This document shows, piece by piece, positions 9,093 through 18,259 of a stretch of 64,000 bases of DNA. Source of the stretch: Roseobacter litoralis Och 149 (lineage in GTDB: Bacteria > Pseudomonadota > Alphaproteobacteria > Rhodobacterales > Rhodobacteraceae); NCBI RefSeq assembly GCF_000154785.2, contig NC_015730.1:4115501-4179500 (forward strand), written 5' to 3'. The notes beneath the pieces are model-generated. The model ran no database searches. It worked only from the letters and a program-made list of their open reading frames with translations, and was not told the origin of the DNA. Every line of letters begins with the position of its first letter. Positions within the stretch are counted from its first letter, which is position 1. The position numbers and the translations under genes are program-made.

Positions 9093-10636
9093 TGGGCGAC
9101 TTCCTTTTCATAACTTTGGCAGAACTGCTGCGGGCGTTTCATTTTATTCGGCCGTTTGTCTTGCTGGCCGTTCCGGTGGTTCTGGGTCTGTGGTGGATGG
9201 TGCGCAGGGGAACCGTTCGCAAGGATCAAAACACTGACGGCATCAGCCCGCACCTGAAGAAAGCGCTGACAGTGGGCGAGGCGCAGGGCCGTCGTTTTAC
9301 GCCCATCGATGGTGTTGCAGCGGCCATGATCCTCACCGTTCTGGCAGCGGCGGGGCCCACGTGGTCGCGCATGCCTGATCCGTTTGTGTCCCCGACAGCG
9401 CCCGTGGTCATCGTACTGAAAAACACAGCGAGCATGGAACAAACGGATGTGGCTCCGTCGCGGTTGGAACTGGCAAAATTCAAAATTCGTGATCTGCTTG
9501 AGATGCGGGCGGGGGCACGCACGGCATTGATTGCATATGCGGGTTCTGCGCATCGCGTCGTCCCCTTGACCGAAGACGCGCAGATCATGGTGCCGTATCT
9601 CGAAGGGCTGACGCCTGATGTGATGCCGCAGGAAGGCAATAATGCGCAGGGTGCGCTGGCTTTGGCGATGGAAATCCTTGCGACTGAGGATGCGCCGGGC
9701 GGTATTCTCTTTCTTCTGGATGACCTTGATCCGCAAGACGTCAGTGCCATTACACAAGCGGGTGCAAATGCGGTTGTGCTGCATCAGATCCTGCCCAGCG
9801 GCACAAACAGCCGTGGCCTTGATATGGTGGAAGGCGCCCCGGTGATCCCGGTCACCGTCGATGATGCAGACCTGCGCCAGATTGATCGCACGCTGAACGC
9901 GGCCTACCGCGCGGCCGTACTCGAAACGAGCACCCAGCCATGGCATGATCGCGGATGGATCTTTGCCATTCCGGCGGCTTTGCTCTGTCTGATCTGGTTC
10001 CGCCGGGGGTGGACGATGAAATGGGCCGTTGTTGTGCTCGTCACGATGACCGGGGTACTTCAGCCGCAACGCGCCGCCGCCGAGGGTGTCGCTGACTGGT
10101 TTCTGACCCCGGATCAACAGGGCCAGCGCGCATATAACAGGAACGAATTCAAACGCGCTGCAGAGCTTTTTCAGGACCCGATGTGGCAGGGATATGCCAT
10201 GATGCGCGATGGGCAATACGACAAGGCCGTTGAAGTTCTCGCCCGCATTGAGACAGCAGAAGCCGCGTTTGCGCAGGGTTTGGCGCACATCCGAAACCGC
10301 CAGTACCGCGATGGGGTACGTGCCTTTGAAACCGTGCTGGAGCGCGATCCGGACTATCCGGGTGCGGCAGAAAACCTCGCGACAGCACAGGAAATTGTCG
10401 ACTACATTGAGACTGTGCAAGAGCAATCAGATACAGGCGAAGAGGCAGGCATTGGCGCGGATGATACCGTGTTTGATAACGAATCCGAGCGGGGCGCCGA
10501 GACGCAGATTGAGGCTTCGGACCCGGATGAATTGGGAATGCTCTCGGCTGAACAGTGGATGAACACGGTTGATACGCGCACCGGAGATTTTCTGCGCCAG
10601 CGGTTTCTGATCGAGCAAAGCAGGAGCACCGAATGA
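9092..10636 (+). CDS. VWA and TPR membrane protein (BatB/BatC-like fusion)
   Basis: A 514-residue protein combining two N-terminal membrane helices, a VWA-like domain (about residues 100-270), a further hydrophobic segment near residues 288-320, and C-terminal tetratricopeptide repeats (about residues 340-440). The layout matches a BatB-BatC fusion. The metal site is degenerate: where DxSxS is expected the sequence reads KNTAS, so the first aspartate is a lysine. It therefore may bind a partner without a metal. It overlaps BatA by one base and BatD by four. Its C-terminal tail is rich in acidic residues. Confidence 0.88.
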   Translation: MGDFLFITLAELLRAFHFIRPFVLLAVPVVLGLWWMVRRGTVRKDQNTDGISPHLKKALTVGEAQGRRFTPIDGVAAAMILTVLAAAGPTWSRMPDPFVSPTAPVVIVLKNTASMEQTDVAPSRLELAKFKIRDLLEMRAGARTALIAYAGSAHRVVPLTEDAQIMVPYLEGLTPDVMPQEGNNAQGALALAMEILATEDAPGGILFLLDDLDPQDVSAITQAGANAVVLHQILPSGTNSRGLDMVEGAPVIPVTVDDADLRQIDRTLNAAYRAAVLETSTQPWHDRGWIFAIPAALLCLIWFRRGWTMKWAVVVLVTMTGVLQPQRAAAEGVADWFLTPDQQGQRAYNRNEFKRAAELFQDPMWQGYAMMRDGQYDKAVEVLARIETAEAAFAQGLAHIRNRQYRDGVRAFETVLERDPDYPGAAENLATAQEIVDYIETVQEQSDTGEEAGIGADDTVFDNESERGAETQIEASDPDELGMLSAEQWMNTVDTRTGDFLRQRFLIEQSRSTE

Positions 10637-11910
10637 CGCGGCTTCGCTCTTTGCTCTTCAGCCTTGTTTTGGGGTTCTGCGCTGGGACGGCTTTGGCACA
10701 GGATCCTCTGGTTGAAGTTGATTTTGAAGAAAACACGACCATCCCGGGCCAACCGCTGTCCTTGCGTGTGACGGTCCTTGTGCCCACGTGGTTGCCCAAA
10801 CCAGTGGTGTTTCCTTCGCTCGAAGCACCCAACATCCTTGTGCAATTGTCGGAAGGGTCGACCAGCCCGGTAAGCCGCACGATTGAGGGTGAGACATGGT
10901 CTGGTGTCTCCCGGCGCTACCGCGTGACGCCCATGGTGCCCGGTCGGGTGCAAATCCCGGCACAAGAGTTGAGCGTGACATGGGCCGAGCCGGGCAAGAC
11001 AGACCCGTTGCAACAGACCTTCACCCTTGAGCCCATCGTGATCGAGGGGCGCGTGCCAGAGGGGGCGGAAGACCTGTCCCCCTTTATCGCGGCACAGAAC
11101 CTGACGCTGACGCAGGAGGTGAGTGAGGCAGAGATGCCGCTTAAGGCGGGCGAGAGTGTTACCATTACGCTGAGCGCCGAGATTGAGGGGACCTCGGCGA
11201 TGTTTCTGCCGGCCCTTCTGCCAGTGATTGACCTCAAGGGCGTCGCTGTTTACCCGGCAGAACCGATCATTCAGGATAAAGAAGAGCGCGGAAAACTGAG
11301 CGGTACGCGCACGGAAAGCGTCACGCTTGTTGCGCAAAGCGGTGGCGGCGGGGCGTTTCCAACGATTGAGCTGGCTTGGTTCAACCTTGGGTCAAAGGAC
11401 ATCGAAACCGCCAGCACAGATGGGTTTGAGGTAACGGTCGATGCGCCCCCTGCGCTGGTTCAAAATGCTGATCCGCGTGTTCTGGTTCTTTTTGCTGTGG
11501 CGGGATTGATAACTGTTGCCCTGTGTTTTGCGATCTTTCGTCGTGTATCCCCAAAGCTGCGCGCGGTTCTGGAGGCTCGACGGGCGCGCAAGGAGGCGTC
11601 GGAACCCTCGGCCTTTGCCAAAGTACTTCACGCGGCGAAGGCCCACGATTATGATGGGCTACTGCGTCATCTTGATGTCTGGGCGTCGCGCTGTCATGCC
11701 GATCCGCGCGCACAGGTGGCCTTGCAGTCCGCTCTTTGCGCATTGGGTGCTGCGCGGTATGGTCCAACGCAGACGTCACAGAGTGATGCCTGGAAAACGC
11801 TCAGCGCTGTCTTGCCGCAAGTGCGGGCCAAAGTGCTCAAGGCTGATCAAAGAAACCAAAATCTGCCCCCACTGAACCCCACAGAGTCTCAGAGCCAAAG
11901 ACTGGCCTAA
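10633..11910 (+). CDS. BatD-like protein (aerotolerance/oxygen tolerance family)
   Basis: A 425-residue protein with a signal peptide ending near ALA-QDPL, a large periplasmic beta-rich region, and one membrane helix at about residues 284-305 (VLVLFAVAGLITVALCFAIF) before a cytoplasmic tail. This is the BatD layout. BatD proteins accompany BatA/B and MoxR and are thought to act in the periplasm as part of the same complex. The start codon overlaps the stop of the VWA-TPR gene. The cytochrome gene follows after 19 bases. Confidence 0.88.
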   Translation: MTRLRSLLFSLVLGFCAGTALAQDPLVEVDFEENTTIPGQPLSLRVTVLVPTWLPKPVVFPSLEAPNILVQLSEGSTSPVSRTIEGETWSGVSRRYRVTPMVPGRVQIPAQELSVTWAEPGKTDPLQQTFTLEPIVIEGRVPEGAEDLSPFIAAQNLTLTQEVSEAEMPLKAGESVTITLSAEIEGTSAMFLPALLPVIDLKGVAVYPAEPIIQDKEERGKLSGTRTESVTLVAQSGGGGAFPTIELAWFNLGSKDIETASTDGFEVTVDAPPALVQNADPRVLVLFAVAGLITVALCFAIFRRVSPKLRAVLEARRARKEASEPSAFAKVLHAAKAHDYDGLLRHLDVWASRCHADPRAQVALQSALCALGAARYGPTQTSQSDAWKTLSAVLPQVRAKVLKADQRNQNLPPLNPTESQSQRLA

Positions 11911-11929
11911 CCCGAAAGTTACCTGTTTC

Positions 11930-13876
11930 ATGTTTCGATTTACGCTCTGTGTTTTGATATTGGCGGTGCTTTCTACAGGGGCCAGCGCGCAAGGGGTGCC
12001 GGATCAGACACCCGCCTATGTCGGATCGATGGAATGTCGCGATTGCCATACCGACGCGGCAAAGGCCTGGGAGGGATCGCATCATGCCAAGGCATGGACG
12101 GCACCCACGGCTGAAAACATCCTGGCCGATTTCAACGATACCGAATTCCGTCATGACGGGACCCTGACCCGGTTCCGTGTCGAGGATGGCAGGCACCACA
12201 TCACAGTGACGGAAAAAGACGGCGTGACCACGGATTATACCGTCCATTCCGTCGCGGGGATCGAACCCTTGCAGCAATATCTGTTGGAAACAGAGCCGGG
12301 CCGCATCCAGAGTTTCGATGTGGTCTGGGACACGGTCAAACAGGAATGGTTTCACCTTTACCCCGATCAGGACCTGCCGCCGGATGACGGGTTACACTGG
12401 ACCGGGCCCTACAAAAACTGGAATGCGCGCTGTGCAGAGTGCCACGCGACCGGCTTTGAAAAGAACTATTCGCCGGTGACGCGCAGCTATTCATCAATGC
12501 CGGTCGAGATCGGTGTGGGATGCGAGGCATGTCACGGACCCGGCAGTGCCCACATCGAGTGGGCCGCAGGCAAGAGCCTCGAAGAACCTCTGACCGGGCT
12601 AAGCGAATATCGCCTGACCATTGATTACAATGCGGGAACGGAAACCGTCTTGCAGCAATGCGCCAGTTGCCATTCCCGTCGCGAGGCGCATTTCGATGGC
12701 AACCCCGTGCCCGGCATCCCGTTTGATGATGCCTATGCCCTAGCGCTGCTGCGCCCCGGAGCCTACCACGCAGATGGCCAGATCTTGGATGAGGTCTATG
12801 TCTACGGCTCCTTTCTGCAATCAAAGATGTATCAACAGGGTGTAAGCTGCTCAAACTGTCACGAGGCGCATTCGGCTGAACTCAAAGCGGAAGGGAACGG
12901 CGTCTGCACGCAGTGCCATTCGCCAGCGGGAAACCCTAGTTTCACGACGCTTGATCCCAAGAACTACGATGACCCCTCGCATCACTTTCACGAGGTGGGA
13001 ACCGAAGGTGCTCAGTGTAAAAGCTGCCACATGATCGAGCGTGTTTACATGGGTGTGGATGGGCGGCGCGATCACAGTTTCCGCATACCGCGTCCGGATA
13101 TATCGCTTGAGACCGAAAGCCCGAATGCCTGCACGGATTGTCACAGTGATCAGTCCTCCGCCTGGGTGGCGGCCGCGATCGAGGAATGGTATCCCGACAG
13201 TGAAAATCGCGGTTTGCACTACGGGCAGGTGCTGGCCGCAGGGCGCGCCAATGCGGTTGCGGCGCGTGGTCCCCTGACCAATCTGGCTGGTGACGCCACG
13301 CAGCCGGGCATCGCGCGCGCCACCGCACTCTGGTTGCTGGAACAATCGGGCGACGAAACACTTGGGGCGGAACTTTCCCCCATGCTGAATGATCCAGACC
13401 CGCTTGTCCGCGCCGCAGCGGCCAGCGCCCATGGGCTTTTGCCACCCACCGAACGCGCCACTCAGCTGGCACCTGCGCTGGATGATCCACGCCGGATGGT
13501 TCGGATCGAAGCGGGAAAAACGCTGCTGGATGTACCGCGATCTGCCCTGACGCCAAGCGCGTCTGAGAAGCTCGGCGCGGCGTTGCGGGAATGGCAGGCA
13601 GGCCTGCTGAACCGCGCGGATTTCCCGGAGACGCATATCATTCTGGCAGGCACCGCGTTGACGATGCGTAATTTCGAAGGTGCCGAACGCGCCTTTCGCG
13701 AGGTCGTCCTCATGGACCCGCAACGCGAAGAGGCTTGGGTGATGCTCGTGCGGATCGCTGATGCTGTGCGCGGCCCGCAAGTCGCCGAACAGGTGTTGGA
13801 TGAAGCGTTACAAGCTGTGCCGGGCAGTGACACGCTGAATGGCATGCGATCGGAGTCGCTCTTGCCACCACAATAG
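11930..13876 (+). CDS. Exported octahaem cytochrome c with HEAT/TPR-like C-terminal region
   Basis: A 648-residue protein with an N-terminal signal peptide (cleavage near ASA-QGVP) and eight CxxCH haem c sites: CRDCH (residue 36), CAECH (about 168), CEACH (198), CASCH (244), CSNCH (307), CTQCH (326), CKSCH (363) and CTDCH (401). After residue 420 no haem sites remain; the sequence becomes helical repeats of HEAT then TPR type. It should be a periplasmic multihaem electron carrier or reductase. It follows the MoxR-Bat operon by 19 bases and is probably co-transcribed. The haem layout is not that of a recognised nitrite reductase, and I do not assign a substrate. Confidence 0.9.
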   Translation: MFRFTLCVLILAVLSTGASAQGVPDQTPAYVGSMECRDCHTDAAKAWEGSHHAKAWTAPTAENILADFNDTEFRHDGTLTRFRVEDGRHHITVTEKDGVTTDYTVHSVAGIEPLQQYLLETEPGRIQSFDVVWDTVKQEWFHLYPDQDLPPDDGLHWTGPYKNWNARCAECHATGFEKNYSPVTRSYSSMPVEIGVGCEACHGPGSAHIEWAAGKSLEEPLTGLSEYRLTIDYNAGTETVLQQCASCHSRREAHFDGNPVPGIPFDDAYALALLRPGAYHADGQILDEVYVYGSFLQSKMYQQGVSCSNCHEAHSAELKAEGNGVCTQCHSPAGNPSFTTLDPKNYDDPSHHFHEVGTEGAQCKSCHMIERVYMGVDGRRDHSFRIPRPDISLETESPNACTDCHSDQSSAWVAAAIEEWYPDSENRGLHYGQVLAAGRANAVAARGPLTNLAGDATQPGIARATALWLLEQSGDETLGAELSPMLNDPDPLVRAAAASAHGLLPPTERATQLAPALDDPRRMVRIEAGKTLLDVPRSALTPSASEKLGAALREWQAGLLNRADFPETHIILAGTALTMRNFEGAERAFREVVLMDPQREEAWVMLVRIADAVRGPQVAEQVLDEALQAVPGSDTLNGMRSESLLPPQ

Positions 13877-14001
13877 AGGCTGACCTTACATAAAAGTGGT
13901 GACATACGCCCCAAAATGGCAACACTTCGGTGAGAGCGCGAAACCCGCGTGTCTGACAAACTGGCTTGACAGGCACGCGCCTATTCGCCTCTATGACCTA
14001 A

Positions 14002-14017
14002 GTAACCGAATGGTGCA
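14002..14017. promoter_or_regulatory. Candidate operator of the island-wide regulon (site 1)
   Basis: GTAAC-CGAATG-GTGCA, 16 bases before the start of the ABC importer operon. The left half matches the regulon consensus exactly; the right half is the GTGCA variant also found at 19828-19843. Confidence 0.5.
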
Positions 14018-14032
14018 TTTTGGGAGGACATC

Positions 14033-15283
14033 ATGAAGAAAATGATAAAAGGCGCTTTGATCGCCAGCACATGCCTTATGGGTGCGGCACAGATCGCGCA
14101 GGCAGAAGATGTAGAAGTTCTGCATTGGTGGACGTCGGGTGGTGAAGCCTCCGCTCTGAATGTCCTCAAGCAAGACCTTGAAGGACAGGGGATCGGCTGG
14201 ACCGACATGCCCGTTGCGGGCGGCGGCGGCGAACAGGCGATGACTGTTTTGCGCGCGCGGGTCACCGCAGGAAACGCCCCCACGGCGGTGCAGATGCTGG
14301 GTTTCGATATTCTGGACTGGGCCGATCAGGGTGCATTGGCGGATCTGAACGCCACTGCTGCTGAACAGGGCTGGGATGACGTAGTGCCGGACGCATTGAA
14401 AGCCTTTGCCAAAGTCGACGGCAAATGGGTTTCGGCCCCGGTCAATGTGCATTCGACCAACTGGGTCTGGGCCAATAAATCCGTGCTGGATGCCAATGGT
14501 ATCGCCGTGCCGGAAACATGGGATGATTTCGTCGCGGCTGTGAACACGCTGAGCGCTGCAGGCATCACACCGATCGCGCATGGCGGACAAGCCTGGCAGG
14601 ACGCGACCGTATTTGACGCGGTGGCCATGTCCACGGGCGGACCCGAATTCTACAAAGCCGCCTTTGTCGATCTTGATCCCGACACGTTGAACAGCGACAC
14701 GATGGTCGAAACCTTCAACCGGATGGCTTTTATCCGCGACAATGTGGATGATAACTTCTCGGGCCGTGACTGGAACCTTGCCACCGCCATGGTCATGAAT
14801 GGCGAAGCTGGTTTCCAGATGATGGGCGACTGGGCCAAGGGCGAATTCCTGAATGCGGGTAAAGTACCGGGCGAGGATTTCCTCTGCTTCCGCTTCCCCG
14901 GCACACAGGATCAGGTCACCTTCAACGCGGATCAGTTCGCGATGTTTGATCAGGGTGGTGAAGTCTCTGCTGAACAGGCTGCCTTAGCCAGCGCGATCCT
15001 GTCGCCGTCCTTTCAGGTCGCCTTCAACAAGGTCAAAGGCTCCGTGCCTGCGCGGACCGACGTCGATGGCAGCGATCTGGACGCCTGTGGTCAACAGGGA
15101 ATGAAAGACCTTGCAGCTGCCGCGTCCAGCGGCAATCTGTTCGGCTCCATGGCGCATGGCCATGCAGCACCAGCATCTGTGAAAAACGCGGTCTACGATG
15201 TGGTCACCGCGCATTTCAATGGCGAATATGATGCGGCCACCGCTGCAGAAGAACTCGCCACCGCTGTAGAAATCGCTCAGTAA
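14033..15283 (+). CDS. ABC transporter sugar-binding protein (extracellular family 1)
   Basis: A 416-residue periplasmic binding protein with a signal peptide ending near AQA-EDVE. It resembles the glucose/mannose-type binding proteins of the GtsABCD group: [17 protein letters not shown] near the start and a [13 protein letters not shown] segment. It would deliver a mono- or oligosaccharide-like ligand to the permeases encoded next. GGGAGG precedes ATG 14033. A candidate regulon operator lies just upstream and a terminator-like hairpin follows, which would give a higher level of binding protein than of permease. The ligand cannot be told from sequence. Confidence 0.9.
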   Translation: MKKMIKGALIASTCLMGAAQIAQAEDVEVLHWWTSGGEASALNVLKQDLEGQGIGWTDMPVAGGGGEQAMTVLRARVTAGNAPTAVQMLGFDILDWADQGALADLNATAAEQGWDDVVPDALKAFAKVDGKWVSAPVNVHSTNWVWANKSVLDANGIAVPETWDDFVAAVNTLSAAGITPIAHGGQAWQDATVFDAVAMSTGGPEFYKAAFVDLDPDTLNSDTMVETFNRMAFIRDNVDDNFSGRDWNLATAMVMNGEAGFQMMGDWAKGEFLNAGKVPGEDFLCFRFPGTQDQVTFNADQFAMFDQGGEVSAEQAALASAILSPSFQVAFNKVKGSVPARTDVDGSDLDACGQQGMKDLAAAASSGNLFGSMAHGHAAPASVKNAVYDVVTAHFNGEYDAATAAEELATAVEIAQ

Positions 15284-15291
15284 TACGAAAT

Positions 15292-15322
15292 GGCCTGATC
15301 CCTGACCGGGGTCAGGCCTTTG
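15292..15322 (+). terminator. Intra-operon hairpin between binding-protein and permease genes
   Basis: GGCCTGA (15292-15298) pairs with TCAGGCC (15312-15318), with extra CCC/GGG pairing inside and TTTG after. It probably stabilises the upstream message or partly terminates transcription. Confidence 0.55.
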
Positions 15323-15337
15323 CCAACGGGGGACCCT

Positions 15338-16231
15338 ATGGCGGACACGTCCAGCCCGGACATGCGCACGCGTTTGCAGAACTGGTTGCCCAAACTGGTT
15401 CTTGCGCCGTCTTTTGCGTTGGTTCTGTTCTTTGTCTACGGGTTCATCGTTTTCACGATCTATCTGAGCTTTTCTGACAGTAGGTTGTTGCCATCCTATG
15501 GGCTGGTCGGCTGGGAAAACTATTCCAAACTTTTCCGGCTCAGCCACTGGGAAACCGCGATCACGAACCTCGCGATTTTTGCCACGCTATATATCGTGAT
15601 CTGCTCGGTCATCGGGTTGCTGCTCGCAATCCTGCTGGATCAGAAAATCCGTGGCGAAGGGATGCTGCGCCCCATTTACCTCTATCCGATGGCGTTGTCT
15701 TTTATTGTCACGGGCACGGCGTGGAAATGGATGCTGGACCCCGGAATCGGCATCGAGAACACGATGCATCTGTGGGGCTGGGAAAGTTTTGCCTTTGACT
15801 GGATCAAGAACCGGGACTACGCGATTTACACGGTTGTTTTGGCGGCGGTCTGGCAAAGCTCCGGCTTTACCATGGCGATGTTTCTGGCGGGGCTGCGCGG
15901 CATCGACAATGAAATCCTCAAGGCGGCGCAGATGGATGGCGCCTCCAATTGGCAGCTATACCGGCGTATCATCATTCCGCAATTGCGCCCGGCGTTCTTG
16001 TCGGCCTTTGTCATCCTGAGCCATCTGGCGATCAAATCTTACGACCTCGTGATTGCCCTGACCGGCGGTGGGCCGGGTCGCGCCACCGAACTGCCTGCCA
16101 CGTTCATGTATTCCTATACCTTCAGCCGCAACCAGATGGGCATCGGCGCATCCTCAGCCGTGATCATGCTGATGACGGTCGCGGCGATCATGGTGCCCTA
16201 TCTCTATGCCGAACTGAAGGAGAAGAAGTAA
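15338..16231 (+). CDS. Sugar ABC transporter permease 1 (UgpA/MalF type)
   Basis: A 297-residue inner-membrane permease with six predicted helices and the EAA loop AAQMDGASNWQLYRRIIIPQLRP, which contacts the ATPase. It is one half of the import channel working with the next permease. ATG 15338 is chosen because GGGGGA lies at a good distance before it; an in-frame TTG 18 bases upstream is less likely. The stop codon overlaps the next start (TAATG), so the two permeases are coupled. Confidence 0.92.
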   Translation: MADTSSPDMRTRLQNWLPKLVLAPSFALVLFFVYGFIVFTIYLSFSDSRLLPSYGLVGWENYSKLFRLSHWETAITNLAIFATLYIVICSVIGLLLAILLDQKIRGEGMLRPIYLYPMALSFIVTGTAWKWMLDPGIGIENTMHLWGWESFAFDWIKNRDYAIYTVVLAAVWQSSGFTMAMFLAGLRGIDNEILKAAQMDGASNWQLYRRIIIPQLRPAFLSAFVILSHLAIKSYDLVIALTGGGPGRATELPATFMYSYTFSRNQMGIGASSAVIMLMTVAAIMVPYLYAELKEKK

Positions 16232-17112
16232 TGGCCATCGCTTCTTCTGAAAACGCCATGCGCAGCGGGCGCTTTACCCGAACCTTGATTTACCTGCTGC
16301 TGCTGCTCTTTGCGCTCTTCTACCTCTTGCCGCTCTTCGTGATGTTGGTGAACTCCCTAAAACCGCTGAGCGAAATCACCGGGGGCAATATGATGGCCCT
16401 GCCCGATGTCTGGACGATCCAACCGTGGCTGTCCGCGTGGTCCACCGCTCAGATCGGGGTAGATCCGACGGGGTTAAAACCCTATTTCCTCAATTCCATC
16501 GCGATGGCCTTGCCCGCTGTTTTGCTCTCGACTTTTTTCGGCGCGTTGAACGGTTATGTCCTGACCAAATGGCAGTTCCGTGGCCATAATATCGTTTTTG
16601 GCTTGCTGCTCTTTTCCTGCTTCATTCCGTTTCAGATCGTCCTTATCCCCATGGCGCAAAGCCTCGGTGTGCTGGGTCTTGCAGGGTCCACCGCTGGCCT
16701 GATACTTGTGCATTTTGTATACGGCATCGGTTTTACCACGCTCTATTTCCGCAACTACTACGCCGCCTTTCCGACCGAGCTGGTGCGCGCTGCGCAGATA
16801 GACGGCGCGGGGTTCTTCCGTATCTTCTGGCGCATCCTGTTACCTTCGTCGGGTCCGATCATTGCGGTCAGTTTCATCTGGCAGTTCACCAACATCTGGA
16901 ATGACTTTCTGTTCGGGGCCAGCTTTGCGGATGCCGACAGCCAACCGATGACCGTGGCGCTGAACAACCTGGTCAGTTCTTCGACCGGGGTGAAAGAATA
17001 CAACGTGCATTTTGCCGGTGCGATCATGGCGGCCCTGCCGACGCTGGTCGTCTATGTAGTTGCGGGGCGATATTTTGTCCGTGGCCTGATGGCCGGGTCA
17101 GTAAAAGGATAA
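16231..17112 (+). CDS. Sugar ABC transporter permease 2 (UgpE/MalG type)
   Basis: A 293-residue permease with six predicted helices and the EAA loop AAQIDGAGFFRIFWRILLPSSGP. It pairs with permease 1 to form the channel of a glycoside-type importer. The start ATG 16231 shares a base with the stop codon of permease 1. The ATPase gene begins three bases after its stop codon. Confidence 0.92.
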   Translation: MAIASSENAMRSGRFTRTLIYLLLLLFALFYLLPLFVMLVNSLKPLSEITGGNMMALPDVWTIQPWLSAWSTAQIGVDPTGLKPYFLNSIAMALPAVLLSTFFGALNGYVLTKWQFRGHNIVFGLLLFSCFIPFQIVLIPMAQSLGVLGLAGSTAGLILVHFVYGIGFTTLYFRNYYAAFPTELVRAAQIDGAGFFRIFWRILLPSSGPIIAVSFIWQFTNIWNDFLFGASFADADSQPMTVALNNLVSSSTGVKEYNVHFAGAIMAALPTLVVYVVAGRYFVRGLMAGSVKG

Positions 17113-17115
17113 GAT

Positions 17116-18219
17116 ATGGGCTTTCTGGATATTGCAAACGTCACAAAATCCTATGGCAGCACCGAGGTTCTGCATCAGGTGGATGTCTCCGTGGCTGAGG
17201 GCGAATTTCTGGTGCTGGTGGGCCCATCCGGCTGCGGAAAATCGACACTGTTGAACATGATTGCAGGGCTGGAAGACATCACCAGCGGGACCATCGCGAT
17301 CAAGGGTCAGCCGATGAATGGCGTGCATCCGTCCAAGCGCAACATCGCGATGGTGTTTCAGTCTTACGCGCTTTACCCGAATATGACCGTCGGGCAGAAC
17401 ATCACCTTTGGTCTTGAGATGCATGGCGTCCCCAAGGATGAACGCGCCGCTGCGATGGATAAGGTCGCGGATATGTTGCAGATCACGCCATTGTTGAACC
17501 GCAAACCCGGTCAGTTGTCCGGTGGGCAACGCCAAAGGGTTGCGATGGGTCGTGCGCTGGTGCGCAACCCGGATGTGTTCCTGTTTGACGAACCATTGTC
17601 GAACCTTGATGCCAAGCTGCGCGTCGACATGCGCACTGAGATCAAGAAACTCCATCAGCGGCTTGGTACGACCATCGTTTATGTCACCCATGACCAAATT
17701 GAAGCGATGACCCTGTCCACGCGGATTGCCGTGATGAACGGTGGTTATGTGCAGCAACTGGGCACCCCCAAAGAAATCTATGACGATCCTGCGAATGTGT
17801 TTGTGGCCAGCTTCATGGGCTCACCTTCGATGAATCTCATACCGGCAATTTTGCGCCGTACGGGTGGTGCCGCAGTGGCCGAAATCACGGATGCCACCGG
17901 CGCACCAGTGTTGCTGCCCGTCGCGGTCGATCAGGGGCAGGACGGCAGCGCAGTCCTGTTGGGCATTCGCCCTGAAGCAGTGACGGACCCGGAAGGGGCT
18001 GACAAAAAGGCACGTAATGTGGTGTCGTTGAAGAACCGCATCGATGTAACCGAGCCTGCAGGTTCAGATACTTTCATCACGACCCGTTTTGGCGGCAAAG
18101 ATGTGGTCGGCCGCATGCGCGCCGATGCAGAGGCATACCCCGGCGAAATTGCAGAATTGGCGCTCAACATGGACAAAGCGGTGCTTTTCGATCCCAAGAC
18201 CGAAGACCGGTTGCGGTGA
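17116..18219 (+). CDS. Sugar ABC transporter ATP-binding protein (UgpC/MalK type)
   Basis: A 367-residue ATPase with Walker A GPSGCGKST near residue 37, signature LSGGQRQRVAMGRA, Walker B FLFDEPLSNLDAKLR, H-loop VTHD and a C-terminal OB-fold (TOBE) region from about residue 240, the MalK architecture. It energises the importer encoded just upstream. Homologues of this class can energise several sugar permeases. The hydrolase gene follows 40 bases on and may share the transcript. Confidence 0.94.
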   Translation: MGFLDIANVTKSYGSTEVLHQVDVSVAEGEFLVLVGPSGCGKSTLLNMIAGLEDITSGTIAIKGQPMNGVHPSKRNIAMVFQSYALYPNMTVGQNITFGLEMHGVPKDERAAAMDKVADMLQITPLLNRKPGQLSGGQRQRVAMGRALVRNPDVFLFDEPLSNLDAKLRVDMRTEIKKLHQRLGTTIVYVTHDQIEAMTLSTRIAVMNGGYVQQLGTPKEIYDDPANVFVASFMGSPSMNLIPAILRRTGGAAVAEITDATGAPVLLPVAVDQGQDGSAVLLGIRPEAVTDPEGADKKARNVVSLKNRIDVTEPAGSDTFITTRFGGKDVVGRMRADAEAYPGEIAELALNMDKAVLFDPKTEDRLR

Positions 18220-18259
18220 TGCACCAGAGCCAGCAAGCGATCAGGGGTCAAAATACGGC

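Noticed and set aside
8933..10426. A 497-codon open frame on the minus strand
   Set aside because: It is antisense to the BatB-like and VWA genes, whose motifs, overlaps and family matches are clear. The minus-strand protein is rich in His, Arg and Cys without any domain.
12851..13780. A 309-codon open frame on the minus strand
   Set aside because: Antisense to the octahaem cytochrome gene; no family features or ribosome site.
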